DNA from: JAHELQ01 sp964491915
GTDB lineage: Bacteria; Acidobacteriota; Aminicenantia; UBA2199
Direction of reading: 5' to 3'
NCBI GenBank assembly: GCA_964491915.1
Contig: CAZBHS010000010.1
Location: 62,001 to 126,000, forward strand
Length of the DNA stretch: 64,000 nt
Each line of letters opens with the position of its first letter. Within the stretch, counting starts at the first letter, position 1. The position numbers and the translations under genes were made by a program. The notes under the pieces are model-generated. The model was not told the origin of the DNA, did not search any database, and was given only the letters and a program-made list of their open reading frames with translations. Shown here piece after piece: positions 1 to 9,871 of the stretch.

Positions 1-585
1 TTGAAGACCGGCAATATTCTTTATGGCCTGATGAAGGGGGACAGTAAAGACTGCTTTGAAATTGCGCGGGAAAAATTGATGGGGATTCCCGGCGTATTGA
101 ACGTGACGGCGTGCCGCTCGCTTCCCTCCATGAGACTGAGCGCGACGCCATCGGTCGATTGGGACGAAAAGTATGATACGTTGTATCGGGGCGAGGAGGT
201 GTTGGCCACTTATTTTTTGTATTTCTCTTTTTTATCGATCTTTATATCTTGCCTGGGATTGTTTGGTCTGGCGTCATTTTTAGTGGAACACAGGACCAAG
301 GAGATCGGTATTCGCAAAGCGCTCGGCTCCTCCACCGCGGAGATCTTCGTTCTGTTGACCGTCCAGCTTTCCCGTTGGGTGTTGTGGGGAATCCTTGCGG
401 CCTTTCCTGTGGGATACCTGGTGATGGAGCGTTGGCTGGATAATTTCGCCTATAGAATCGATGTGCGTGTCGAAACATTTTTGATCGCCGGTGGCGCCTC
501 GTTTTTGATCGCGGTGTTGTCCACGTCGTTTCAGGCCTTACGAACCGCCCGGTCGCTGCCGGTTGATGCGTTGCGGTACGAATGA
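1..585 (+). CDS. FtsX/MacB-type ABC transporter permease, C-terminal part (partial)
   Basis: C-terminal half of an FtsX-like inner-membrane permease of the MacB type. The reading frame runs in from the window edge, so the TTG at base 1 need not be the real start. Residues about 70-190 hold three hydrophobic segments and the family signature EHRTKEIGIRKALGSS after the first of them, and the protein ends in VDALRYE, as these permeases do. The text passes directly from VDWDEK, which in full-length relatives precedes the large periplasmic domain, to YDTLYRGEE, which lies just before the C-terminal membrane block. About 200 residues therefore seem to be missing in frame (inference from memory of the family). 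The decayed paralogue follows 6 bases later. The protein is probably non-functional or strongly reduced. Confidence 0.75.
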   Translation: MKTGNILYGLMKGDSKDCFEIAREKLMGIPGVLNVTACRSLPSMRLSATPSVDWDEKYDTLYRGEEVLATYFLYFSFLSIFISCLGLFGLASFLVEHRTKEIGIRKALGSSTAEIFVLLTVQLSRWVLWGILAAFPVGYLVMERWLDNFAYRIDVRVETFLIAGGASFLIAVLSTSFQALRTARSLPVDALRYE

Positions 586-591
586 GGACTG

Positions 592-1545
592 ATGGTAGCG
601 ATTCTCGTGAATTACTTGAAATTAGCGTTTCGAAATGCGAAGCGGCATAAATGGTATACCTTTATCAATGTGTTGGGGCTCGCTGTCGGCATGGCTTGCT
701 GCATTCTCATCCTGTTGTGGACGCAGCACGAGTTGAGCGTCGATTCCGGCAGGGTGGTGGCATTGCGTTTAGCGAACCGGGGTCCGCGCTGGTGGATCCC
801 CATTTTTTCAATATCTTCTCCTTTCCGGTTATCCAGGGCGATCCCGGCAATCTAATGCCTGGGACCTATTCGGTTGTGATAGGCCGTGGGGTGGGAGTCA
901 TTGCGGGTTGTGACCTTCCCTTTACTCGCTGGATTTCCATCATCTCTCTATTCTCGCCGGCGTCGTTGCGGCGCAAAATCCTGGTTATTTTTCAATTTTT
1001 TCTGGCGACATTGTTGATCATCGGGACTTTGACCGTGTATTCACAATTGAAATTCATGCAAGAAAAAGACCCTGGTATTGAGCAGAATGACATTATCATC
1101 AATCAAGAGGCTGCCAGGCGCCTGAACATCCAGCCGACGGCGTTGGGGGTGCTCCGCTATTTCGAGGAGATTTGGAAAAGAGTCAATCCCGGTTTTGCAT
1201 TTGAATGTCATTCGTTGATGCATGAATATGAACACATGTATGACAGGGGAAAAAATCTGGGGCTCCTGGGATTGACCTCTTATACAGCGGAGCGACGGAC
1301 CAAAGAATTCGGTGTGCGTAAGATACTCGGCTCCAGCGCCATTGAAATTTTTTTGTTGTTGGCGCGTCAGTTCTCTTTATGGGTTTTGCTTGGGGTGTGT
1401 ATGGCCTGGCCTATCGGGTATTGGTTGACGGAACAATGGTTGGGGAATTTCGCCTACCGTATCGAGTCTGGAATTAGCACGTTTCTCATTTCCAGCGGTT
1501 AGGACTTCGCTGGCCCAACCGGTGGATTCCTTGCGTTATGAATAA
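592..1545 (+). pseudogene. Decayed FtsX/MacB-type ABC permease
   Basis: Remnant of a second FtsX-like permease, in tandem with the first. The N-terminus is recognisable (LKLAFRNAKRHKWYTFINV, then GLAVGMACCILIL, the first membrane segment). The frame then shifts near base 770-790; the next frame carries DPHFFNIFSFPVIQGDP, a degraded middle, and the C-terminal signature ERRTKEFGVRKILGSS with its membrane helices. It hits TAG at 1500-1502, and the family's terminal QPVDSLRYE is read in a third frame to TAA at 1543-1545. About 318 codons remain where relatives have about 800, so large deletions accompany at least two frameshifts. It cannot make a full product. Confidence 0.85.
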
Positions 1546-1622
1546 CAATGTAAATAAAAAGATAAAGGGCGATTGTCAGAGGGTTTACGACCTTTTTTGG
1601 GATAAAAAAAGGATCTCCTCTC

Positions 1623-1650
1623 TTGACAAACCCATATAAAACCTTATAAT
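1623..1650 (+). promoter_or_regulatory. Sigma-70 promoter of the DUF4388 gene
   Basis: TTGACA at 1623-1628 and TATAAT at 1645-1650, both perfect consensus, 16 bases apart. The start codon at 1683 lies 33 bases downstream behind the Shine-Dalgarno-like AGAGAAG. Confidence 0.8.
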
Positions 1651-1682
1651 ATTTTATTTGAATTAAAAGTAGAGAAGTTGCC

Positions 1683-2222
1683 ATGAGTTTAAAAGGATCA
1701 ATAGAATCAATTAATCTTGCAGACATTATGCAATTGGTTGCCAACTCCAAGCAAAGCGGGCGTTTTATATTAACCAAGAGCGATGATGAAAAAGGATACA
1801 TTTACGTAGTAAAGGGCGAAATCATTCACGCTGAAGCTGAGCCTTTTTCTGGGGAAGATGCATTGTTTACAATGATCTCCTGGGAAAAAGGTGATTTTCT
1901 GTTTGAAGAGAGTGAATTCGAAGTCGAAAATTCAATCACCCGTTCCGTCACCTCTCTTCTGATGGAAGCGGCGCGTAGAATTGATGAATGGAAGCTTCTC
2001 AGAAAAAAAATAGGTTCTGTGGACTCTGTTCCTGTTTTTAATGAAATCGATCGAGGGGAGAGGAGAAAGATATCGCTTTCGACTCTAGAGTGGATCGTTA
2101 TTTCTAAGATAGACGGGGTAAAAAGTATCGCTGAGATTTCCCAGCACACTGGTATCAATATTTATGATACCTCCCGCATTATTTTTGGAATGCTTGCTTC
2201 AGGACTGTTAAGTCTTAAATAA
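1683..2222 (+). CDS. DUF4388 (PATAN-type) signalling adaptor
   Basis: A 179-residue soluble protein. The N-terminal half (LKGSIESINLADIMQLV, KQSGRFILTK, GYIYVVKGEIIHAEAE, GEDALFTMISWEKGDF) fits the DUF4388/PATAN domain, which is common next to response regulators and in gliding or type IV pilus signalling proteins of several phyla. The C-terminal half (about 130-179) looks like a small winged-helix-type domain (STLEWIVISKIDGVKSIAEI and GINIYDTSRIIFGMLASGLL), as in related proteins. It has no catalytic motif; a regulatory adaptor role is an inference from the family. It has its own consensus promoter and is followed after 62 bases by guaA, which has a separate promoter. Confidence 0.8.
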   Translation: MSLKGSIESINLADIMQLVANSKQSGRFILTKSDDEKGYIYVVKGEIIHAEAEPFSGEDALFTMISWEKGDFLFEESEFEVENSITRSVTSLLMEAARRIDEWKLLRKKIGSVDSVPVFNEIDRGERRKISLSTLEWIVISKIDGVKSIAEISQHTGINIYDTSRIIFGMLASGLLSLK

Positions 2223-2250
2223 AATTTAATAAATTTTTATGATTTTTTCC

Positions 2251-2279
2251 TTGATGGTATGCTTCTATTCGGGTAGAAT
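2251..2279 (+). promoter_or_regulatory. Promoter of guaA, probably giving a leaderless mRNA
   Basis: TTGATG at 2251-2256, a 17-base spacer and TAGAAT at 2274-2279. The guaA ATG starts at 2285, only 5 bases after the -10 box, with no Shine-Dalgarno sequence, so transcription should begin at or next to the start codon. Confidence 0.65.
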
Positions 2280-2284
2280 TTAAT

Positions 2285-3826
2285 ATGAAAAATAGGGTAT
2301 TAATCTTAGATTTTGGGTCTCAATATACAAAATTGATTGCGCGAAGAGTTCGGGAATTGAGCGTTTATTGTGAAATATTCCCCTTCAACGCCGATTTCGA
2401 AAAAATTCGTAATTTTGAACCTGGAGCCATTATTCTGTCCGGCGGCCCTTCCAGTATATATGAAAAAAAATCCCCCAAAGTCGATAAGGAAATTCTTGAC
2501 CTGGGCGCTCCTGTATTGGGGATCTGCTACGGCTTGCAATTGATCGCCTACCACTCCAACATGAAGGTGGAGGGCGCTAGTAGTCGCGAATACGGTCTGT
2601 CCAGACTCGAGATGATTGGGAACTCCGGCAGCCGGCTGTTGGCGAATGTTGTTCAACAATCAAAGGTGTGGATGAGTCACGGTGACAAGATCACCCAATT
2701 CCCGGAGGACTTCAATGTCACCGGGCGCACGGAAAATAGCGAAATCGCGGTTATAGAATCCGACAAGCGCAAGGTGTATGGCGTCCAATTCCATCCGGAG
2801 GTGGCGCATACTCAGGAAGGAAAAAAAATCCTTGGGAATTTCTTGTTCGATATCGCCGGATTGTCCCCGGATTGGAACATGGAAAATTTTATCAAATCCT
2901 CGATCGACAGAATCCGTCGTGAAGTGGGAAATGAGAAGGTTATTCTGGGGTTGAGCGGCGGAGTGGATTCTACGGTGTTGGCCATGTTGTTGCGCGAAGC
3001 CATTGGTGATCAATTGATCCCGGTCTTTGTGGATACCGGCTTGTTGAGAAAGAACGAATTCGCTGATTTAATGGAGAAGTTCAAGACACAACTCCAATTG
3101 AATGTCGTCGGGATAGAAGCCGGCCCCATTTTCCTGGAGAAACTTAAAAATGTAAGGTCTCCCGAGAGGAAGAGAAAAATTATCGGTAATACTTTTATAG
3201 ATGTCTTCAGCGGAGTTGAAGATAAGGTTGGAAAAGTCGAATTTTTTGCGCAGGGCACCCTGTACCCGGATGTGATCGAGTCTATTTCGGTGAATGGACC
3301 CGCCGCCAAAATAAAAAGCCATCACAATGTCGGTGGATTACCGGAGAAAATGAATTGGAAACTGGTGGAACCATTCAGAGAGTTATTTAAGGACGAAGTC
3401 CGGGAAATCGGCAGGGAATTGGGTTTAGAACCCGAATTCGTCGGTCGCCATCCATTCCCAGGTCCTGGTCTGGCAGTGAGGATTCTTGGAGCTATTTCGC
3501 CGAAAAAAATTCGCGTACTGCAGGAAGCCGATGCCATCATGGTGGAGGAACTTCACCGGTTCAACATTTACGATGATGTCTGGCAGGCCTTTACTGTACT
3601 ACTTCCCGTTAAAAGCGTCGGTGTGATGGGTGACTTGAGAACCTACGAGAATGTCGCAGTGGTACGTATTGTCGAAAGTATCGACGGCATGACCGCCGAC
3701 TGGTATCCCGCTCCCCATGAATTTTTGAAGAGAGTTGCCAACCGGATTGTTAACGAGGTAAAAGGTATCAACCGCGTCGCCTACGACATTACCTCAAAAC
3801 CCCCGGGAACAATCGAATGGGAGTAG
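2285..3826 (+). CDS. guaA: GMP synthase (glutamine-hydrolysing)
   Basis: Converts XMP, ATP and glutamine to GMP in purine biosynthesis. At 513 residues it has normal length. The N-terminal class I glutamine amidotransferase domain carries ILSGGPSSIYE, the nucleophile motif GICYGLQLIAY and the His-Glu motif GVQFHPEVAHT. The ATP pyrophosphatase domain begins with the P-loop GLSGGVDSTV. The C-terminal dimerisation domain ends in the typical KPPGTIEWE. The ATG at 2285 gives a first residue directly before the conserved VLILDFGSQYTKLIARRV. There is no ribosome binding site; a promoter -10 box lies 5 bases upstream. dnaE follows after 28 bases. Confidence 0.98.
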   Translation: MKNRVLILDFGSQYTKLIARRVRELSVYCEIFPFNADFEKIRNFEPGAIILSGGPSSIYEKKSPKVDKEILDLGAPVLGICYGLQLIAYHSNMKVEGASSREYGLSRLEMIGNSGSRLLANVVQQSKVWMSHGDKITQFPEDFNVTGRTENSEIAVIESDKRKVYGVQFHPEVAHTQEGKKILGNFLFDIAGLSPDWNMENFIKSSIDRIRREVGNEKVILGLSGGVDSTVLAMLLREAIGDQLIPVFVDTGLLRKNEFADLMEKFKTQLQLNVVGIEAGPIFLEKLKNVRSPERKRKIIGNTFIDVFSGVEDKVGKVEFFAQGTLYPDVIESISVNGPAAKIKSHHNVGGLPEKMNWKLVEPFRELFKDEVREIGRELGLEPEFVGRHPFPGPGLAVRILGAISPKKIRVLQEADAIMVEELHRFNIYDDVWQAFTVLLPVKSVGVMGDLRTYENVAVVRIVESIDGMTADWYPAPHEFLKRVANRIVNEVKGINRVAYDITSKPPGTIEWE

Positions 3827-3854
3827 GCAATAGTATTTCCCCGGTTTATTGAGC

Positions 3855-6800
3855 ATGAAAAATTTCGTCCATCTACACCTACATTCAGAATTTAGCCTTC
3901 TGGATTCATGTTTAAAGATAGACTCGCTTATAAAAAAGGTGAAAGATCTCAATATGCCCGCGGTGGCCCTCACCGATCACGGAAATATTCTGGGGGCCGT
4001 CAATTTTTATAAAACCGCCACGAAAAACGATATCAAGCCGATTATCGGTTCGGAGCTCTATGTGGCTCCTGAATCGATGTTGCNNNNNNNNNNCTTGGCG
4101 ACGACAACACCCCGAACAAATCCAAGAGCGGGGTCTACGCCGACGCCGCCGCCAGCGCGCAATACGCCCTTCTCGGGGGCGGAGAGGGCGCGGCCGTGGT
4201 CGGGTGCGTCCAGAAGGCCGGCCCCCAACGGCGCAACAAGCGCGAACCCCGAAAACTGCGACGATTGGCATGAGCTGGTTCCTGAAAGGCCGGGGTTACC
4301 GCAATCTTTCCGAATTAATCACCCTGTCATTTACAAGGGGGTTTTACCGCAGACCGCGGGTGGACAAAGAGACCCTCGAGAAGCACAAAGACGGGTTGAT
4401 TGTTCTTTCCGCCTGCATTCAGGGGGAAATTCCCTACTATTTTTTGAACGGGCGCGAGGACAAAGCCTATGATGCCGCAAGATGGTATCGGGATGTGTTT
4501 AAGGAAGATTATTATATAGAGATTCAGAATCACTTCATGGAGCGACAGGAGGCGGTGATTCCCCAATTGGTTGAGCTGGCAGGCGAGCTCTCCATCCCGG
4601 TAGTAGCCACCAATGATGTTCACTATTTGAACAAAGAGGATTCCGATGCGCGGGAAATCCTGATTTGCCTCCAGACAAACGATGTATTGTCCAATCCCGA
4701 CCGGGCAATGAAAAAAGAGTCGGACGAAATGTACCTCAAATCCAGCGAGGAAATGAGACAATTGTTCGACCATATCCCCGGCTGCATTGACATCACAAAA
4801 GATATTGCCTCCAGGTGCAATTTCAATTTCAAATTGGGGAAGTATTTTTTACCGGAGTTCAAACCGCCGGAAGGAATGACCATTGACGGGTATTTCGAGA
4901 AAATCTGTTGGCAGGGTTTGAAGGAGAAGCGGTCGCTTCTCAGAGGCAAAAAACATGTCCCGGAAGACTATGAGGGGCGGCTTCGTTATGAAATCGAAAA
5001 AATAAGGGAAATGGGATTTCCCGGCTATTTTCTGATTGTGTGGGATATCATCCGCTTCGCTCTCGACGAGGGGATCCCTGTCGGACCGGGAAGGGGATCT
5101 GTTGTCGGTAGTCTTGTCGCTTATATGATGAACATTACCAAGATCGATCCGCTGGATTACGATCTCATCTTCGAGAGGTTTTTGAATCCTGAACGGGTAT
5201 CCATGCCGGATATCGACATCGACTTCGATACCGAGGGGCGCGACCGGATCATCGAGTATATTCGTGAAAAGTACGGAGAAGAGAGTGTGTGCCAGATTGT
5301 GACTTTTGGAAAAATGAAAGCCAAGCTGGCGATCCGCGATATCGGTCGGGTACTCGAAATTCCCCTCAGCAATGTCAATAAATTGGCGAAATTGATTCCA
5401 GACGGTCCGAAAGTCAAATTGAAATCTGAAATCGCCGATAATGAAGAATTGGTCAAAGAGGTGAAGCGGACTGAGAAGGCTTCAGAATTGATTGATTTCG
5501 CCCTGAAATTGGAAAACAACGTTCGCCATACATCGATGCATGCCGCCGGCGTTGTGATCGCTCCAAAGAAATTGACGGAGTTTATGCCGCTTTACAAGAC
5601 CAGGGATGATATCGTCACCCAATTCGAAAAAGAAGAGGTTGAAGAGATCGGTCTTCTGAAAATGGATATTTTGGGCTTAAAAACCCTGACTATCATTAAA
5701 AATATCCTCAATGAAGTGAAAACGGTGGAGGGCGTCGAGATTGATCTGGATAAAATTCCCTTGAAGGATGAAAAGACCTATAACATTTTTCAGGCGGGCG
5801 ATACCGACGGGATCTTTCAATTTGAAAGCTCCGGCATGCGCGATTATCTGAAACGGTCCAGGCCTCAGCGAATCGAGGATTTAATCGTTCTCAACGCCTT
5901 GTACCGCCCGGGGCCGTTGGGTTCCGGTATGGCGGATTTGTATGTGAAGCGTAAGTTGGGGCAGGAAAAGGTCGTGTACCTTTTCCCCGAGCTAAAGGAA
6001 ACTCTGGAAGACACCTACGGCATTATTGTTTTTCAGGAGCAGGTGATGAGGATTTCGGTCATAATCGCCGGCTTCTCTATGAGTAAAGCGGACGAGATGC
6101 GCAAGATTATGGGAAAAAAGCAGGTGCATAAGCTCCCGGCTTTGGAAAAGGAATTTACCGCCGGCGCCCAGAAAAAAGGTTTCGACAAGAAGAAGGTGGC
6201 TGAATTATTCGGGCAGATGAGTACATTCGCCGAGTATGGATTCAATAAATCCCACTCCACTGCTTACGCTTACCTGGCCTATCAAACGGCTTACCTGAAA
6301 GCCCATTTCCCCGTCTATTTCATGTCGGCCCATCTGACAAACGAATCCGGCAAGACGTCCACCACCTCCAAAGTGATTCAATATATCTCTGAAAGTAAAA
6401 AAATGGAGATCGATGTTCTGCCTCCGGATATCAATAAAAGTTATGAGAATTTTCGGGTAGAAAGCCCGACATCGATTCGTTTCGGTTTGCAGGGATTGAA
6501 AAATGTCGGAGCCGCGGCCATCAGCAGTATTGTTTCGAGCCGGGACGAGGGCGGCTTGTTTAAAGATTATTCCGACTTTATCGACCGCATCGATTTAACG
6601 AAAGTCAATAAATCGGTGATCGAAAGTTTGGTAAAATCGGGTGCGATGGACTGTTTTGATATCCACCGTTCCGCGTTGTTCAATAGTGTCGAGGATGTGA
6701 TCAAGCAAGCGGTGGTGATTCAGAATAATCGTGATAAACGGCAATTGTCGCTGTTTTCCAAGGAAGAGGACATCTCTAAGGTGACAATCCCGTCGTTTTA

Positions 6801-7509
6801 TTTAGGGCAACCGGAGTGGTTGGAATCAGATATAATAAAAGGTGAAAAAGAGGTGGCGGGTATCTATATCAGCCACAATCCGGTTGAGAAATATCAAGAG
6901 GAAATAAAAAAGGTCTCCAATACCACCATTTCCCGGATAAAGGATTTCAAAGGTGAAAAGGTAAAAATCGGAGGGGTCATCACTGAGATCAAACAGAGGA
7001 AATCGAAGCGGGGTGATCTTTACGGCGAACTGTATTTTGAAGATTTGACCGGCCGCATAAAAGTTTTGGTGTTCAACAACAAGAAGCGGACCAATGGCAA
7101 TATGTATTCCAGGCAAAACGGAAACCGGTTGGCCTGGGACGACATCAGGGATGAAATCAAGATGGATTATCCTTATTTGCTGGAAGCGATGCTGCCGGAC
7201 AACGATGACTCTATACCGAATTTGTATCTGGAAAATATTACGGAGTTGGAAAGCTTTTTGAAGCGGGAAGCGAAGCGTGTGGTGATTAAGGTCAACTACA
7301 CCCAATTAAATTCCGAGTTTAATGATAAATTACGGAATAAATTGGCGGAACATGCCGATTCAGTGCCTTATGCTGTTGTGATCTACAAAGACGATGGGTA
7401 CCGGACCGTGATAGGATGCCCGGAAAACGCCGGCCTCAAAGCCACGGTGGCTATGAAAAAGGATATTGAAACCCTGACCGGCGATAATACCGTCGAAATT
7501 ATATTTTAG
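3855..7509 (+). CDS. dnaE: DNA polymerase III alpha subunit, interrupted by an assembly gap
   Basis: Catalytic subunit of the replicative polymerase. The PHP domain starts with FVHLHLHSEFSLLDS and ALTDHGN; after residue 77 the sequence enters ten N (4084-4093). Homology returns at about 4285 (GYRNLSELITLSFTRGFYRRP) in a different frame, so the gap length is wrong or the join is false, and 25-30 expected residues are missing. Beyond it the polymerase core is intact: the palm motif PDIDIDF supplies two catalytic Asp, KMDILGLKTL the third, and FAEYGFNKSHSTAY is typical of the family. QLSLF at 6742-6756 fits the beta-clamp binding motif, and an OB fold (VKIGGVITEIKQRKSKRGD) lies near the C-terminus. 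ATG 3855 was preferred to TTG 3849. The gene itself is probably intact in the organism. Confidence 0.93.
4084..4093. other. Assembly gap (10 N)
   Basis: Ten undetermined bases inside the PHP domain of dnaE. The reading frame differs on the two sides, so ten is unlikely to be the true length. Confidence 0.99.
4094..4272. other. GC-rich stretch without DnaE homology, probable mis-join
   Basis: About 180 bases directly after the gap, clearly richer in GC than the rest of the window (runs such as gccgacgccgccgccagcgc). In no frame does it resemble the DnaE segment expected here. One forward frame is open from 4094 (GDDNTPNKSKSGVYADA...) to a TGA at 4270-4272, which I do not recognise. It is best read as contaminant or low-quality scaffold sequence. 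Confidence 0.65.
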
Positions 7510-7511
7510 TA

Positions 7512-8552
7512 TTATTCTGCGCTGATTAGGCTCGCCAGAGGTTTGAGTATCTCGATGTGCTCGAAAATGATTTTCATGGCGCTTGTCAGCGGCACCGCCA
7601 AAATCATACCGGTAATTCCCCATAACCATCCCCAGAGGATCAATGAAATTAAAATCACGATGGGAGACAGGTTGAGATTTTTGCCGGTGATTTTGGGCTC
7701 CACAACGTTGCCGATGATCATTTGGGTTATTATCAGTCCTATGCCTACCAATAACACTCTGATGGAGGGGCCGTAGTTTATCAATCCAATCAAAACCGGG
7801 AATATGGTCGCGATAAAGGATCCGATGTTGGGAATAAAATTCAACACAAAGATCAAAATCGCTGAAAATATAGCAAAGTCTAAACCGCCGGCGAATATAA
7901 TCAATCCACCGATGATGGCGGTGAGTAAGCTGACGAATATTTTAATCACAAGATAGTGCTGCACATGGTTCTCAATTGAATTGATGATAAATATCAACCG
8001 GTCGGCGTGGGGTTCTTCAAAGGCTCTTTTGACTCGAAGCATTAACGCGGTACGGCCGGCCAACATGAACATCAGGAAAATGATGACCAGGACCAGATTG
8101 CCTAGAAACGCGGCGAAGTTGCCGAATGTTCTGGAAAGGAGGCTGGTGAGAGCGCTGATTGGCTGTCCCCAATCGAAGCGATCGAAATACTGGTTCACAT
8201 CCGCCACCGGGATTTTCAATTGTTCCCAGAGAGATGAGATCATGGTCGTGATTTTTGTGCTATAGGCCGGAAATTTCTGAATGAATGACGAAACGCCGCC
8301 ATAAATCAAGACCCCGGAAAAATAAAACACAATGAATATAAAGAGCAACAAAAACACGAGAATCAAGAATTTGGGAATTTTCAAGTATGTTAGTCGTTTT
8401 ACAACGCCATTGAAAAGAAAATAAAGGAGTAGCGCCATGAATAGAGGTACGAAGATTGTCCGCAACTCCTTTAGGATCAAAATAATGATAACAAAGACGA
8501 TAAAGCCAAGAAATAGATTAATTCTCGATAGATCTTGGTTTTCGCTATTCAT
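7512..8552 (-). CDS. AI-2E family transporter (PerM/TqsA-like membrane protein)
   Basis: A 346-residue polytopic membrane protein with about seven or eight hydrophobic segments and the conserved late block LNFIPNIGSFIATIFPVLIG and LWGWLWGITGMILAVPLT that marks the AI-2E/PerM family. The family includes the quorum-signal exporter TqsA and Na+/H+ antiporter-like members, so the substrate cannot be assigned. It is the last gene of the minus-strand operon: its ATG overlaps the preceding gene by 8 bases behind GAGGAG. It ends 2 bases from the end of convergent dnaE, leaving no room for a terminator between them. A paralogue is at 22928. Confidence 0.9.
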   Translation of the reverse strand: MNSENQDLSRINLFLGFIVFVIIILILKELRTIFVPLFMALLLYFLFNGVVKRLTYLKIPKFLILVFLLLFIFIVFYFSGVLIYGGVSSFIQKFPAYSTKITTMISSLWEQLKIPVADVNQYFDRFDWGQPISALTSLLSRTFGNFAAFLGNLVLVIIFLMFMLAGRTALMLRVKRAFEEPHADRLIFIINSIENHVQHYLVIKIFVSLLTAIIGGLIIFAGGLDFAIFSAILIFVLNFIPNIGSFIATIFPVLIGLINYGPSIRVLLVGIGLIITQMIIGNVVEPKITGKNLNLSPIVILISLILWGWLWGITGMILAVPLTSAMKIIFEHIEILKPLASLISAE

Positions 8553-8913
8553 AACTCCTCATCTGGCCCTCGTCCTCGACAATCATTTTTTTCTTGAAGA
8601 AGAGGAAGTCCATCTCGATCTCATATGTGTAATAATACTCGATCGTTTTTCGGTTTATCTGCACTGAAACTTGTTCCTCGTGAGCCTCGGTAAAGATGAT
8701 ATCTCTTTTGTTGAGGATCTCTCGAATCGCCACTTCCCCTTTGGCCGGAGTGAAATCTCCACCTCTGTACATCCCGATTGTATCCTTCACTTCATTGGAG
8801 ATTTGAGATTTCTCAATTCTGGCCCCAAGGAAGATGAATGAAGCGTAGGCTCCGTATACGATAAGTAGTAATAATATTAGACCGCTGATTGTTATTTTAC
8901 CTTTTTCATTCAT
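8545..8913 (-). CDS. Small single-span membrane protein of unknown function
   Basis: Not recognised as a named family. It has 122 residues: a cytoplasmic start, one hydrophobic helix at about 8-30 (ISGLILLLLIVYGAYASFIF), then a hydrophilic domain of about 90 residues with alternating beta-like segments. The layout resembles DUF4845-type pilus-like small membrane proteins, but the similarity is too weak to assert. The ATG is preceded by a good ribosome binding site (GGAGGTTATGCA). It lies between the FHA-GGDEF cyclase (26 bases upstream) and the AI-2E transporter (8-base overlap), so it is almost certainly cotranscribed with them. Confidence 0.8.
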   Translation of the reverse strand: MNEKGKITISGLILLLLIVYGAYASFIFLGARIEKSQISNEVKDTIGMYRGGDFTPAKGEVAIREILNKRDIIFTEAHEEQVSVQINRKTIEYYYTYEIEMDFLFFKKKMIVEDEGQMRSYE

Positions 8914-8939
8914 TGCATAACCTCCAAAATTACAATTAT

Positions 8940-9866
8940 TTACTCTTCCGCTTCCATTACCAGGTTTTTCCCCTGGCGTTTGGCGTTCATTAGCGCATCG
9001 TCTGTTTTCTTGAGCAAAGACTCGGGAGTATCGCCGTGGATGCTGAATTGCCCGATTCCCGCGCTGATGCTGGCCGTTAAATGTCTGATTGAAACGAGGA
9101 GTGTGATCTTTGCAATCGCTCCTCGAATCCTATTGGCGACTTGCCTGGCTCCTAAAATATCGGTTTCCGGTAGAATGATCAAAAATTCATCTCCTCCGAA
9201 TCTGCCGGCTAGATCTTGTTCTCGGAGGCTTGACCGGATGATGTCGGAGATTTTCTTTAAATATTCGTCGCCGGCAATATGTCCCATTGTATCGTTAATT
9301 TCTTTGAAGTTATCGATATCCAAAAGGAAAATTGAAAATACACGGTTATTCCGTTTGGCGATGCGCGAGTGATTTTCCAATTCAGTCATGATGAAACGTT
9401 TATTGAAAAAGCCGGTTAGGGAGTCGGTCGTCGCGATACTAAATAGCCTCGCGTGATAATCCTCTTCGATTTCATCGCTGAAGCCGAAGCGCAAGATTGT
9501 TTCGCCGATTTCGATCCTGTCCCCAGGATTGATTTCCGCTTGCCGTATCAATTCCCCGTTGACATAAGTTCCGTTCGTGGAGCCTATGTCGGTGATAATG
9601 ACCAATTCCATTTCATCGTATTTTTTGATGTCTACCCTGCAATGTTGCTGACTGACCCCCTGGTCTTCTATCAACAGGTCAATGTGTTTGTCTCTTCCGA
9701 TTATAATACTCTTTTTGGTCAGATAGTAGGTCTTTCCAAAATCCAGTTCATTGCCCTTGATAACGGTAAAAACCAGGTCCTTTTCACCATACACCTGGTT
9801 TTTTCTGAACCTGTGTTCCTGGGCTTTAAATCGTATTTGAGCTGTATCACCAGTCTTATTGTTCAT
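8940..9866 (-). CDS. FHA-GGDEF diguanylate cyclase
   Basis: A 308-residue cytoplasmic protein predicted to make cyclic di-GMP. An FHA phosphothreonine-binding domain lies at about residues 30-125 (SIIIGRDKHIDLLI, GVSQQHCRV, and TDIGSTNGTYVNGELI). A GGDEF domain lies at about 145-300 (DSLTGFFNKRF, LLDIDNFKEINDTMGHIAGD, FGGDEFLIILPETD). The active-site GGDEF is intact. The product-inhibition site RxxD is present as REQD five residues before it. The combination suggests cyclase activity tied to Ser/Thr phosphorylation or to oligomerisation through FHA. It starts 5 bases after sucD without a clear Shine-Dalgarno sequence, so translation is probably coupled to sucD. Confidence 0.95.
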   Translation of the reverse strand: MNNKTGDTAQIRFKAQEHRFRKNQVYGEKDLVFTVIKGNELDFGKTYYLTKKSIIIGRDKHIDLLIEDQGVSQQHCRVDIKKYDEMELVIITDIGSTNGTYVNGELIRQAEINPGDRIEIGETILRFGFSDEIEEDYHARLFSIATTDSLTGFFNKRFIMTELENHSRIAKRNNRVFSIFLLDIDNFKEINDTMGHIAGDEYLKKISDIIRSSLREQDLAGRFGGDEFLIILPETDILGARQVANRIRGAIAKITLLVSIRHLTASISAGIGQFSIHGDTPESLLKKTDDALMNAKRQGKNLVMEAEE

Positions 9867-9871
9867 CGGTT

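Noticed and set aside
1591..1612. CCTTTTTT/AAAAAAGG inverted repeat as a terminator of the permease pseudogene
   Set aside because: AT-only stem without a T tract in the right position; low stability.
4094..4272. Real gene or domain insertion in dnaE
   Set aside because: GC-rich composition, adjacent N-gap and no recognisable protein make an assembly fault more likely.
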